A stretch of DNA of 64,000 bases from the NCBI GenBank assembly GCA_025210485.1, contig JAOARN010000124.1, positions 91,176-155,175 of the forward strand, in the 5' to 3' direction. A program made the position numbers and the translations under genes. Shown one piece after another: positions 9,515-18,167 of the stretch. Source of the stretch: Marinifilaceae bacterium (lineage in GTDB: Bacteria > Bacteroidota > Bacteroidia > Bacteroidales > Marinifilaceae). Within the stretch, counting starts at the first letter, position 1; each line of letters begins with the position of its first letter. Under the pieces are notes generated by a model that was not told where the DNA came from, searched no databases, and saw only the letters and a program-made list of their open reading frames with translations.

Positions 9515-10216
9515 ATGCTAAAATCATTTTATATATCCGGCTTATTATTGATAATGACATCATGCATCAGCCAAAACAATATAATTACACTCGACAAAAC
9601 GATAATCAAAGAATCAGAAATAGACAAACGCTATGCCCAATTATATGACAAAGAGTCGGATATATCAATAAAAGCAAATATTCTGAATGATAGTCTAATC
9701 ATATCGCTAGCAAGCAATAGAGAATCAAGCCTGCGTAAGATATATAATTTAGGGCTAAGTGTAAGTATAAAAAAAGGGAGAAATAAACTTCAAATTAATT
9801 ATCCATTAAGCCAAGATCAAAAGCTAAATAGAGAAGAATTTAGCAAACTAATGCAAAATTCGAACAGAAATGAACTTAGCTCTGAATATAAAAACAGATT
9901 TAACAAATACGAATTGATTGAATATCCGCAAAGAATACTTGAAGAATATTCGATACTAGAGAAATCAAAACTTAAATTGAACTTATATCACACTAGTTTC
10001 AATATCTTCAATTATAAATTAAAGATTCCTCTTGACAAATTTACAGGTAGATTAGAAGTTTCTTTTTTCAATACATTTACTACCGATGACATATACGATT
10101 CCAGCCTATCGAATAAAGAATTTGTACAAAAAAAACTACAAAGTTTGGAAGCTGGAAACCAAAATCAAAAAGAATATATAGAAGAATTTAACTTTCAGAT
10201 TCAAATAGCAGAATAA
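9515..10216 (+). CDS. hypothetical lipoprotein
   Basis: A 233-residue protein with a lipoprotein signal (GLLLIMTSC, cysteine at about 17). The mature part is polar and beta-rich with a central helical Lys/Glu region. It contains SDISIKANILNDSLIISL, which resembles a small beta-sandwich. I do not recognise a family. It lies 27 bp after mgtE and 16 bp before pssA, so it is probably in one operon with them. Envelope localisation is inferred from the lipobox. Confidence 0.65.
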   Translation: MLKSFYISGLLLIMTSCISQNNIITLDKTIIKESEIDKRYAQLYDKESDISIKANILNDSLIISLASNRESSLRKIYNLGLSVSIKKGRNKLQINYPLSQDQKLNREEFSKLMQNSNRNELSSEYKNRFNKYELIEYPQRILEEYSILEKSKLKLNLYHTSFNIFNYKLKIPLDKFTGRLEVSFFNTFTTDDIYDSSLSNKEFVQKKLQSLEAGNQNQKEYIEEFNFQIQIAE

Positions 10217-10232
10217 AAAGAAATAAACAAAA

Positions 10233-10985
10233 ATGAATATCATAAAAAGAAATATCCCCAACACCATCACCAGTTTAAACCTAGCAATGGGCTGTTGTTC
10301 TATATTTTTCTCACTAAATGGAGATGTAAAAACAGGAGCTATATTAATAATTTTTGCTAGTATTTTTGATTTCTTTGATGGTATGTCAGCTCGATTGCTG
10401 AAAGCATACTCCGAACTTGGAAAACAATTGGACTCACTTGCCGATCTTATTAGTTTTGGACTTGCACCAACATGTATAGCCTTTTTTTATTTACACAAAT
10501 TGGTATTTGGTACGGATGAAATATCGCTTTCAACAATAAATTTAAATATAGATAATTCAATTATTCTATTAGTTTTAATAATTCCAATATTCTCAGCTCT
10601 ACGATTAGCAAAATTCAATATAGACGAAAGACAAACAGATAGCTTTATTGGAATGCCAACACCAGGAAATGCAATACTATGGGCATCTATTCCACTAATC
10701 CTAAACTATAGCGAATCGGAACTATTGCAGCAATTGACCAATAATATTTACCTACTATCAGGACTAATAATATTAAGTTCGAGTATACTGGTAGCAGAAT
10801 TACCTATGTTCTCATTAAAATTCAAAAACTTAAGTTTTAATAATAACAAATTAAGATTCGCATTTATAGGATTAGCCATAATCGAAATCATAATATTTAG
10901 ATTCTCATCAATACCATTAATAATAATAAGCTATATAAGCCTATCCATAATCAACATAATATTCAAAAAACAACACCAATCCTAA
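10233..10985 (+). CDS. pssA: CDP-diacylglycerol--serine O-phosphatidyltransferase
   Basis: It makes phosphatidylserine, the precursor of phosphatidylethanolamine, from CDP-diacylglycerol and serine at the inner membrane. The 250-residue product has the complete CDP-alcohol phosphotransferase signature: D49-G50-x2-A53-R54-x8-G63-x3-D67-x3-D71. Several hydrophobic helices follow. IPNTITSLNLAMGC at the N-terminus is typical of Bacteroidota PssA. It is the last gene of the mgtE-lipoprotein-pssA run. Confidence 0.93.
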   Translation: MNIIKRNIPNTITSLNLAMGCCSIFFSLNGDVKTGAILIIFASIFDFFDGMSARLLKAYSELGKQLDSLADLISFGLAPTCIAFFYLHKLVFGTDEISLSTINLNIDNSIILLVLIIPIFSALRLAKFNIDERQTDSFIGMPTPGNAILWASIPLILNYSESELLQQLTNNIYLLSGLIILSSSILVAELPMFSLKFKNLSFNNNKLRFAFIGLAIIEIIIFRFSSIPLIIISYISLSIINIIFKKQHQS

Positions 10986-11219
10986 ATAAAAGTCAATAAA
11001 ACTATGATAATTACCTACTTATAGGTCAATCACGCATGTTATATAACAGAATAGATTCAAGCCTTTTTACTTCCTAGCTATACATTTTATTATACTTTTG
11101 CAGCTAAATTTTTAAGGGATTTTTAATAGTTAAAAAAACCAAGAACTTAGCTTAATAAACAAAATAGCTATAATGGTATATTTTAACGAAATTGTTAAAC
11201 TAATTAATTGTACTAATAA

Positions 11220-11933
11220 GTGAGAAAGCTTGTTTTACCTTTTGTTATTTTATTGATTTGCTTATCAGTAAATGAACTGTCTGCTCAAAACAAAAAATTA
11301 GAATTCAGTTCGAAACTAGATTTATTAACTAGACACCTATGGAGAGGTTCGCATAGCGGAACAGCACCAACACTTGAACCAACTTTAAGTGTAAAAAAAT
11401 CGAAATTTAGCTTCACAGCTTGGGGTGCCTATTCCTTGGATGAAAGTTATCAAGAAGTGGATCTATATGTAAGTTATTCGACCAAACATATAGAAATTTC
11501 ATTATTAGATTATTATTGTCCTACTTCAGATTTTACTGATTCTAAGTTTTTTGACTACGATAGCGACTTGAGTCCACATATGATAGATTCAAGTGTAAAA
11601 CTAAAGGCGTCAAAGAAATTTCCAGTTTCAATATTAGCTTCTGTAATATTGTACGGTAGATTTGATCATGATGAAAACGAAGATCAGCGCTATTCAACCT
11701 ATCTTGAATTGGCACACAATTTCAAAGTAGAAGATAAGAACTTATCAGCTAGCCTTGGTTTCACCCCTTTTGAGGGTTACTATGATGACAAAGCCAATTT
11801 AGTTTGCGCTTCATTATATTTGCATGATAGTATCAAGTTTTCGGAAACATACCAACTACCTGTTAAGTGCGGATTAACACTTAATCCTGCTAAAGAGAGA
11901 GTATACTTAACTTTCGCATTTAAGCTAAAATAA
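11220..11933 (+). CDS. outer-membrane porin-like protein
   Basis: A 237-residue protein starting at GTG (11220) with a clear signal peptide (LPFVILLICLSVNELSAQ). The mature chain alternates hydrophobic and polar residues in short strands and begins with LDLLTRHLWRG, a pattern like the TorF-type putative porins. It ends in a strand finishing with hydrophobic or aromatic and basic residues (VYLTFAFKLK). A beta-barrel in the outer membrane is likely; the substrate is unknown. A TACTTTTG stretch at 11093-11100 fits the Bacteroidota -7 consensus TAnnTTTG, but without a convincing -33 box. The stop codon lies inside the left arm of a long hairpin. Confidence 0.6.
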   Translation: MRKLVLPFVILLICLSVNELSAQNKKLEFSSKLDLLTRHLWRGSHSGTAPTLEPTLSVKKSKFSFTAWGAYSLDESYQEVDLYVSYSTKHIEISLLDYYCPTSDFTDSKFFDYDSDLSPHMIDSSVKLKASKKFPVSILASVILYGRFDHDENEDQRYSTYLELAHNFKVEDKNLSASLGFTPFEGYYDDKANLVCASLYLHDSIKFSETYQLPVKCGLTLNPAKERVYLTFAFKLK

Positions 11934-12058
11934 TCACTAATAAGGCATGGGCAACTTATTGCGAAAACTAAAAGATGAATATTTAACAAACACCTCCAAA
12001 ACTTAGAATTCATCTCTTTTAATTTGCCCACGCCTCATAGTGTAAGCCTGTTAGCGTT
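11924..12058. repeat. long imperfect hairpin, possible attC-like recombination site
   Basis: Nested complementary arms are seen: GCTAA (11924-11928) with TTAGC (12051-12055); CACTA (11935) with TAGTG (12038-12042); AAGGCATGGGCAA (11942-11954) with TTGCCCACGCCT (12024-12035, one mismatch); and AAAAGATGAAT (11970-11980) with ATTCATCTCTTTT (12008-12020). The outer pair, an unpaired spacer and an inner pair resemble the R/L box layout of integron attC sites. The left arm lacks the AAC and the right arm deviates from GTTRRRY, so this stays tentative. It could instead be a large terminator for the porin gene. Confidence 0.4.
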
Positions 12059-12349
12059 CATGTAGTCCATAATAAACAGAAAATTAGAGAAAAGCATATT
12101 GACTATAGAGATGAAAATGAATTAAAAATAGTCATCGAATCTAATAACGAATATGAATATATTAACATTAAAGATTCAATACAAGCAGTTTTCTGTGCTA
12201 ATAAGCTTGATTATAAAAAAAGGCTTGAATTAGAAAAAATAATTAATAAATACGGTATTCCATTGATTGAAGTTAATTTTTCCAGAGAAGGAGTAAATAT
12301 TTCTCAATTCAAAAAGATAGAAATTGATTCTGAAATCGTGAAACGCTAA
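12041..12349 (+). pseudogene. start-less ORF fragment, possible gene-cassette remnant
   Basis: One frame is open from 12041 to the TAA at 12347-12349. It reads as ordinary soluble protein (for example ELKIVIESNNEYEYINIKDS and IINKYGIPLIEVNFSREG), but there is no in-frame ATG; the nearby ATG at about 12060 is followed directly by TAG in another frame. The fragment is bounded by the inverted repeat GTTAGCGTT (12050-12058) and AACGCTAAC (12342-12350). I do not recognise the family. It looks like a truncated or decayed gene. Confidence 0.45.
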
Positions 12350-12372
12350 CATTCAATACACATATTTCCAGT

Positions 12373-12408
12373 AACAGCCCTGAAATTCAATTTTATTTCA
12401 GGGCTGTT
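12373..12408. terminator. strong hairpin before tcdA
   Basis: A 14-bp perfect stem (AACAGCCCTGAAAT at 12373-12386, ATTTCAGGGCTGTT at 12395-12408) with an 8-nt loop. It probably ends upstream transcription before the tcdA promoter. Confidence 0.7.
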
Positions 12409-12449
12409 TCGTATAATTATTTTTGTATAATTGCAAAAAAAACAGAAAA

Positions 12450-13163
12450 ATGGAAAATTGGCTAGAAAGAACACAACTACTATTTGGAGACGAGAGACTA
12501 AACAAACTAAAGAATTCGCATGTACTAGTTGTCGGTTTAGGTGGTGTAGGTGCCTATGCTGCCGAAAACATATGCAGGTCAGGGGTTGGCAGGATGAGCA
12601 TCATCGATTGCGATGTAGTTGACCACACCAACAAAAACAGGCAATTATTAGCTTTAGATTCAAGCATAGGAAAATCCAAAACCGAGATGATGAAGAACAG
12701 ACTTCTTGACATCAATCCTGATTTGGAATTGACAGTATACGATGAATTTATAAAAGATGACAGAATAGTAGAGATACTCGAAGCTGCAAAATACGACTAT
12801 GTGGTTGATGCAATAGATACTCTAGCCCCTAAAATTTTTCTTATTCACAATAGTCTTAAGCTAAATCTTAATATTGTAAGTGCTATGGGAGCTGGTGGTA
12901 AAATAGACCCAGGCATGGTGCAAGTAGCAGATATATCTAAATCATATAATTGTAAACTAGCAAGAATGCTAAGAAAGAGATTACACAAGCTAAATGTTTA
13001 CAAAGGTGTAAAGGTTGTATTTTCGCCTGAAGAGGTAGACAAGTCAGCGGTGGTATTATGTGAAGGTGAAAACAAAAAATCCAATGTGGGAACAATTTCA
13101 TATATGCCTGCTGTTTTTGGATGTTTCTGCGCATCTGTAGTAATTAAAGATTTGATAGAATAA
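12450..13163 (+). CDS. tcdA: tRNA threonylcarbamoyladenosine dehydratase
   Basis: An E1-like ThiF-family enzyme that cyclises t6A37 to ct6A in tRNAs at the cost of ATP. The 237-residue chain opens with WLERTQLLFGDERLNKLKNS, followed by the nucleotide-binding GLGGVGAYAAENICRSG and IIDCDVVDHTNKNRQ. Later come VDAIDTLAPK and GAGGKIDPG. These match the TcdA/YgdL family in order and spacing. The start is set at the ATG at 12450; an upstream in-frame Met at 12423 would add a nine-residue polar extension overlapping the likely leader. It appears monocistronic. Confidence 0.92.
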   Translation: MENWLERTQLLFGDERLNKLKNSHVLVVGLGGVGAYAAENICRSGVGRMSIIDCDVVDHTNKNRQLLALDSSIGKSKTEMMKNRLLDINPDLELTVYDEFIKDDRIVEILEAAKYDYVVDAIDTLAPKIFLIHNSLKLNLNIVSAMGAGGKIDPGMVQVADISKSYNCKLARMLRKRLHKLNVYKGVKVVFSPEEVDKSAVVLCEGENKKSNVGTISYMPAVFGCFCASVVIKDLIE

Positions 13164-13252
13164 GCAAACAAATTTTATTATTGTTCATAATCTGATTGCT
13201 GATTATAAATGGATTAATTATTTTTAGAAAAAAAATTAACAAACATACATAA

Positions 13253-14560
13253 ATGAGTACATTCAAAATTCAAGGTGGCCTTTCTCTTTCAGGAGCTCTG
13301 AGACCACAAGGAGCCAAAAATGAAGCATTACAAGTAATATGTGCTGTTTTATTATCAAAAGAAGAAATTACTATTTCAAATATTCCCAATATAGTAGATG
13401 TAAACAAACTAATAATTCTACTTGAAAAGCTAGGGGTTGAAATTAGTAATCCTTCATTAGGCACCTACAAATTTAAAGCTGCAAATATAGATTTAAACTA
13501 CCTTGAATCGGATGATTTTTTAAAACAAGCTGCCTCACTTCGAGGTTCTATTATGATAATTGGACCTCTACTTGCGAGATTTGGAAAAGCTATAATTCCA
13601 AGTCCAGGTGGCGATAAAATTGGAAGACGTCGTCTTGATACTCATTTTATCGGGCTGGAAAAGCTAGGAGCTAAATTCACCTATGATATTAAAAACTCAA
13701 TATACAAAGTATCTGCCGATAAACTATCAGGTGAATACATGCTACTGGACGAAGCTTCGGTAACTGGTACTGCCAATATTATAATGGCAGCATGTATGGC
13801 TAAAGGAAAAACTACGATTTACAATGCTGCATGCGAACCATATATTCAACAGCTGTGCAAAATGCTTAACTCTATGGGTGCAGATATTAGCGGAATTGGC
13901 TCCAACCTTCTGCATATAAACGGTTGCGAACAACTGAATGCTTGCGAACATAAGATTCTGCCCGATATGATTGAAGTTGGTAGTTTTATAGGGCTTGCAG
14001 CAATGACAAAATCCGAAATCACCATTAAAAATGCTGGAGTAGATATGTTAGGTATGATTCCTGCGGCTTTCCGCAAACTTGGAATCAAGTTGGAGATAGC
14101 AGGAGATGATATAATTGTTCCTAGTCAAGAATCATATGAAATAGAAAATTTTATTGATGGTTCTATTCTAAATATTGCTGATGCGCCTTGGCCTGGACTA
14201 ACTCCTGACTTGCTTAGTATTTTTCTAGTGGTAGCTACCCAAGCCAAAGGAAGTGTACTAATACATCAAAAAATGTTTGAAAGTCGATTATTTTTCGTCG
14301 ATAAATTAATCGATATGGGAGCTCAAATCATACTTTGCGATCCACACAGAGCTACCGTTATAGGATTGAATCATCAACAAGCACTGAGAGGCACAACTAT
14401 GGTTTCGCCTGATATCAGAGCAGGTGTGGCATTACTAATAGCAGCAATGTCGGCTGATGGCGAAAGTATAATTCACAATATAGAACAAATAGACAGAGGA
14501 TATCAAGATATTGACAAACGCCTAAATAGCATAGGTGCCAAGATTGAGAGAATTGACTAA
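13253..14560 (+). CDS. murA: UDP-N-acetylglucosamine 1-carboxyvinyltransferase
   Basis: The first committed step of peptidoglycan synthesis: transfer of enolpyruvate from PEP to UDP-GlcNAc. The 435-residue product has RPQGAKNEALQVICAVLL at the N-terminus (the NxxLP-like Lys region), TGTANIIMAACMAKG, DMIEVGSFIGLAAM and the C-terminal DIRAGVALLIAAMSADG. The active-site loop reads PSPGGDKIGRRR, so position 121 is Asp where E. coli has Cys115. This substitution is known from naturally fosfomycin-resistant MurA enzymes such as that of Mycobacterium. A hairpin terminator follows. Confidence 0.96.
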   Translation: MSTFKIQGGLSLSGALRPQGAKNEALQVICAVLLSKEEITISNIPNIVDVNKLIILLEKLGVEISNPSLGTYKFKAANIDLNYLESDDFLKQAASLRGSIMIIGPLLARFGKAIIPSPGGDKIGRRRLDTHFIGLEKLGAKFTYDIKNSIYKVSADKLSGEYMLLDEASVTGTANIIMAACMAKGKTTIYNAACEPYIQQLCKMLNSMGADISGIGSNLLHINGCEQLNACEHKILPDMIEVGSFIGLAAMTKSEITIKNAGVDMLGMIPAAFRKLGIKLEIAGDDIIVPSQESYEIENFIDGSILNIADAPWPGLTPDLLSIFLVVATQAKGSVLIHQKMFESRLFFVDKLIDMGAQIILCDPHRATVIGLNHQQALRGTTMVSPDIRAGVALLIAAMSADGESIIHNIEQIDRGYQDIDKRLNSIGAKIERID

Positions 14561-14570
14561 ACAACTTTTA

Positions 14571-14614
14571 TTAAAGCCTTGAAATACACCCCAATTTACA
14601 TTTCAAGGCTTTAA
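14571..14614 (+). terminator. murA terminator hairpin
   Basis: A 15-bp perfect stem (TTAAAGCCTTGAAAT at 14571-14585, ATTTCAAGGCTTTAA at 14600-14614) begins 10 bp after the murA stop. Confidence 0.75.
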
Positions 14615-14697
14615 GAAACTGTCTAGTAGTTTTCATCCCAAAAGCTATCATCTAGATAGTAAACAAAGACAGTTTTCAATTAAAAAATTCCACCAAA

Positions 14698-15393
14698 ATG
14701 AAAATCAACTCAAAAAGATTAGTACTATTATTATTGATTGCAATAGGGCTAGTAAATAATAGCTATGCATCAGAAAAATCGAACCGATACAGAAAAAAAT
14801 ATTATCCCTACCAATTAAAGGACAAATACTCATACGATTTTGGAATATACACTTCATACTCTGCCTACAGCAAAAATATACAAGAACCATTCAAGACTGA
14901 TAGCAATCCTATTAGTCTGGGAATAGAGATATATAGAAAAAAAGCTGCATGGTCGGTAGGTTTCGAGACAGAATTTATGTCCGAATACAGCGCCTATAAT
15001 TATAATATGAAACCTCTTCATTTCAGATTATTCTACAAACATTATATACTAAAACAACTGGGTTTTAGTGGCAGATTTGACACTTATATCCAGCTAGGAC
15101 TAGGGTCATATTCTGTCAAATTGGATAATAAAATCACCAATGAAAAAGCTGAAATGATAACAAAAGAACGCAAAAGCGGATTCGATGGTTTTATTGCCAG
15201 TGGTATAGTCTTTCGACTTAATAATATAAGTATATCATCGGGTATAAAATATTCAATGTCGGAAGCAAAATTCAATGCTGGCTACGAATCTGGAGTAAAA
15301 ATGTATGTTGGAAGCCTTCAGGCAAATATTGCTATAGCTTATAATTTCAAATTTAAAAAACAAAGATATAAGAATCTTACTAGGTATAGGTAG
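14698..15393 (+). CDS. outer-membrane beta-barrel protein (hypothetical)
   Basis: A 231-residue protein with a signal peptide (LVLLLLIAIGLVNNSYAS) and a mature chain of alternating strands rich in Tyr, Phe and Ser, typical of small 8-strand barrels (for example WSVGFETEFMSEYSAY, YIQLGLGSYSVKL). The C-terminal strand LQANIAIAYNFKFKKQ is followed by a basic tail. No specific family is recognised. It is the last core-like gene before the defence island. The island's first gene ends 18 bp away on the opposite strand. Confidence 0.6.
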   Translation: MKINSKRLVLLLLIAIGLVNNSYASEKSNRYRKKYYPYQLKDKYSYDFGIYTSYSAYSKNIQEPFKTDSNPISLGIEIYRKKAAWSVGFETEFMSEYSAYNYNMKPLHFRLFYKHYILKQLGFSGRFDTYIQLGLGSYSVKLDNKITNEKAEMITKERKSGFDGFIASGIVFRLNNISISSGIKYSMSEAKFNAGYESGVKMYVGSLQANIAIAYNFKFKKQRYKNLTRYR

Positions 15394-15411
15394 GGCTGTG
15401 AAATCTATTTT

Positions 15412-16080
15412 CTAAATCCTAGCTCCCGCTCGGATGATTCTGTTTTCTTGTTCATCTAATTGTTTAAATAAACCTATTTTCCTGTATTCTTTATCTATTT
15501 CAGTTAATACCATTGGTTCATTTTTGAATACCTCTATCCAAATAGAGTAGTGCCCATTTAATGATGTTTTTGCAATTTGATTCGCCATTGCAAGAATAGG
15601 TGCAGCTTTCCAATTGGTATAGCTTTTTTGGGCTAAATCCCAAGCTTCTTTTCGTGAGCGCCATCTAGTATCCGCTTCAGTCGTTTGATCAGAATGTAAA
15701 TTCAACTTCATCAGATCAATTGATTCTTGCGCTTTATCTCTTAATTGGGCGTCTAAATTGCTTTTTGGTACTATTGCTTCAGCTTCAGAATATGTGTATG
15801 CTAAATCGGTGTTATCTCTATCTGGCCAAAGGTAGTCATCCAGATTATCGTTATGATCTCCCTTTCTTGTATTGCAGTACTTGCAAGAAAGCAGAAAATT
15901 ATCCCAATCCAATGGGGCACCACCTTGATTTTGTGGTAAAATATGTTCTACCTCAATACTATTTCGTATTTTCATTTCACAATACGAACAATAATAACCA
16001 ATGCGTACTGCCAAATCATGCCGAGCCTGTCCGTGATCTGTATATGTTTTTGGAGCATTTCCTTTATCAACAGGTCTCAT
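15412..16080 (-). CDS. ptuB: Septu-like HNH endonuclease (PtuB type)
   Basis: A 222-residue HNH nuclease. The zinc-binding cysteines C31-x2-C34 and C66-x2-C69 flank the catalytic His46 (IEVEHILPQ) and N61, with NTRKGDHNDN after them. This is the arrangement of the TIGR02646-type HNH proteins paired with AAA ATPases in Septu and some retron systems. Its start overlaps the stop of the ATPase gene (TAATG), so translation is coupled. Known Septu PtuB degrades nucleic acid when PtuA releases it during phage infection. No reverse transcriptase lies nearby, so I call Septu rather than retron. Confidence 0.8.
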   Translation of the reverse strand: MRPVDKGNAPKTYTDHGQARHDLAVRIGYYCSYCEMKIRNSIEVEHILPQNQGGAPLDWDNFLLSCKYCNTRKGDHNDNLDDYLWPDRDNTDLAYTYSEAEAIVPKSNLDAQLRDKAQESIDLMKLNLHSDQTTEADTRWRSRKEAWDLAQKSYTNWKAAPILAMANQIAKTSLNGHYSIWIEVFKNEPMVLTEIDKEYRKIGLFKQLDEQENRIIRAGARI

Positions 16081-17363
16081 TATTTATTATGACTTTTTAG
16101 GTATTCAGCTTTTATCTTTTCTTGCTCAATCATTGCATAAAGCGCTGTGTCATTCGCAAATGGTTTCATAGCTTTATCAAACTCCTCTTTTAATGTAGGA
16201 GTATCGTTTCCATCTTTAACTGCCTGATAGTATCTTTTTGCCACCTCGAACATATGCTGCCTTTTTTTACTCCATTGCGGATTATCCAGATCTTGGTATT
16301 CTTCAGCAATATCCTCAATACTCAGATTATTGGCAGAGCCTATCTTTTCAATTCTACTCTCCTTCAGTTTGATTAGCTGATTTACTTCTGTTTCTTGTAT
16401 CAGAAAAGGAGAATGAGTAGTGCAAACAAATTGAATTTTTGGAAAACTAGATTTTAAGCCATCGATAATTAGTTTTTGCCAATCAGGATGCAAGTGTAAA
16501 TCCAATTCATCAATTAGTACAATACCTGTAGTTTGGTTTAATGCCTCATCTTTTAAATGTGGATTAAGGGTAACACACTTAAAAGCAATATCAGCTATAA
16601 GAGCAAGAAAATTACGAGTACCATCACTTAGATATGAAAAAGGAAGAGTTCTTCCATCTTTCAGCATTACTTTTAATCCTTCTGATTTATCTGGATCAAA
16701 CTCGTAATAAATATTTTCGCAATCTGGAATATTATTAATGATTGCATTTTTAACAACAACATAATTGATATCAGCAACTCCTTTCTGAATCTTTGCCAAT
16801 TCTTTCCCTCTAAACCATTTTATGAAACTTTCGAAAGTAGATTTTGATTCCAAACAATTTTGATAAGCTCTGAATCTAGATGCTATTTCTCGTTTTCTAG
16901 CAATTCCCTTAGGATCATCAGCCGTATCGAAAAGGCGACCTGTAGCAAAATATGCAAGAAGAGGTAGGTTTATGTTTGCTCCGTTTCTTACCTGATGATC
17001 AATATTTTTAGCAATATCCTTGATTACTTTTCCTCCACTTGTTGTGGATTTTGCAGTTTTTTTGACTCGATCCCATTCTAACTCTTTAGAGTTTATAACA
17101 CCTTCTGATCTTATTATAACAGGAATAGCATATTCCTGATGGTCGTCAAATGATTTTATATGTACATCAGAAACTTTGAAGCTTCTAGATTTTATATCGT
17201 GAATACCAGTTAGAAAAGCGCCCATTGAAATAGTCAATGCTTCTAAGATTGAAGTTTTACCACTACCATTGTCCCCAATAATTAGGTTAAAACCTTCTTG
17301 TAAAGGAATTTCAATTTCGGCATAAGCTTTGAAATTTTTTATATATATTTTATTTATTATCAT
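16080..17363 (-). CDS. ptuA: Septu-like AAA/ABC-type ATPase (PtuA type)
   Basis: A 427-residue overcoming lysogenization defect/RecF-like ATPase. It shows Walker A GDNGSGKTS (30-38), ABC-signature-like YLSDGTRNFLALI (about 245-256), Walker B GIVLIDELDLHLHP (280-293) and the H-loop CTTHSPF (His317). In characterised Septu systems PtuA forms a ring holding PtuB and senses nucleotide depletion or phage. It is the first gene of a two-gene operon transcribed away from the type I restriction genes. Its promoter should lie just upstream of 17363. Identification as Septu rests on the ATPase-HNH pair and sizes, not on a search. Confidence 0.8.
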   Translation of the reverse strand: MIINKIYIKNFKAYAEIEIPLQEGFNLIIGDNGSGKTSILEALTISMGAFLTGIHDIKSRSFKVSDVHIKSFDDHQEYAIPVIIRSEGVINSKELEWDRVKKTAKSTTSGGKVIKDIAKNIDHQVRNGANINLPLLAYFATGRLFDTADDPKGIARKREIASRFRAYQNCLESKSTFESFIKWFRGKELAKIQKGVADINYVVVKNAIINNIPDCENIYYEFDPDKSEGLKVMLKDGRTLPFSYLSDGTRNFLALIADIAFKCVTLNPHLKDEALNQTTGIVLIDELDLHLHPDWQKLIIDGLKSSFPKIQFVCTTHSPFLIQETEVNQLIKLKESRIEKIGSANNLSIEDIAEEYQDLDNPQWSKKRQHMFEVAKRYYQAVKDGNDTPTLKEEFDKAMKPFANDTALYAMIEQEKIKAEYLKSHNK

Positions 17364-17848
17364 TACTTTAACTATTTTGCTTATTTTGATTCAAACTAAT
17401 TAACTCTACGACTCTTGATGCTTATCGTTCATTCTATACAATCTGAAACATATACTTACAAGCCAAAGAGCTATAAACTCATTTTGATCTACTCCTAGTA
17501 GGTGAGCTAATTTATTTCATATTCTCTCTTTGCTATTCATTCACAAGCTTCAGTATAGCAATACATTGGCGCTTCCATCCTAATTGGGCAGCTAATTATC
17601 AATCTAACAAGCTTTTTTTCCATAATTCTTTATTAGGTTTACCTAGAAGCATTACTCTTCTTTTTTTTAACTTGCCAAACATTGACTAATATATTAAAGA
17701 AATGTCTAAATAAATAAAGATAATCCGAAATATTTAGAAACAAGCCATAAACCGTCTCTTTTCATTCAATTCTAAATCTAATTGAATACAATATATTTAA
17801 TAAAACATGATGTAGTTTAAGCTATATGAGAAGTCGACTACAGTCAAT
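17364..17848. other. intergenic between ptuA and the repeat array
   Basis: A 485-bp AT-rich stretch with no credible ORF. It must include the ptuA promoter. I looked for a retron-like structured RNA or reverse transcriptase and saw neither. Confidence 0.5.
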
Positions 17849-18106
17849 ATGCAAACAACTGTACTTCATGCGAGTTCAACCGTATTACATGCACACAAGA
17901 CTGTACTTCATGAGACCTCGACTGTAATACATACACACGAGACTGTACTTCATGCAAGCTCGACTGTAATACATACACACTAGACTGTACTTCATGCTAG
18001 CTCGACTGTATTACATGCAAGCTCGACTGTATTACATACACAGGAGCATGTAGTGCATGCTGCAGGTAATCAAAAAAGAAACCTAAACACAATCAGAATA
18101 ACTTGA
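17849..18106 (+). pseudogene. heptapeptide-repeat reading frame interrupted by one TAG
   Basis: ATG at 17849 opens a frame that reads MQTTVLHASSTVLHAHKTVL and continues as repeats of the type T-V-[LI]-H-x-x-x until TAG at 17981-17983 (44 codons). Directly after the TAG the same frame goes on as TVLHASSTVLHASSTVLHTQ and ends at TGA 18104-18106. The TAG occupies the place where the equivalent position of another unit has GAG, so one substitution would restore an 85-residue product. It may be a decayed peptide gene, or the frame may be incidental to a 21-bp repeat. I know no characterised function. Confidence 0.35.
17858..18067. repeat. 21-bp tandem repeat array (about 10 units, 42-bp super-repeat)
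   Basis: Units begin at 17858, 17879, 17900, 17921, 17942, 17963, 17984, 18005 and 18026, with a degenerate tenth at 18047. The shared core is ACTGTAnTnCATnCA. Odd units read ACTGTACTTCATG, while even units carry ACTGTAnTACATnCACAC, giving a 42-bp higher-order period through unit 7. There are no unique spacers, so it is not a CRISPR array. It sits between the divergent Septu and type I restriction operons. Confidence 0.9.
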
Positions 18107-18167
18107 TAATTATATGTTAAATTTTGAGATAATTATATACTTTTGAAACTGAATAATTATAAGAGGA

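Noticed and set aside
15412..17363. Retron type I-A defence (ATPase and HNH effectors)
   Set aside because: The effectors fit, but there is no reverse transcriptase and no recognisable msr-msd region in the adjacent 1 kb, so Septu is the simpler call.
17858..18067. CRISPR array
   Set aside because: The repeats are contiguous 21-bp units with no unique spacers, and no cas genes are present in the window.
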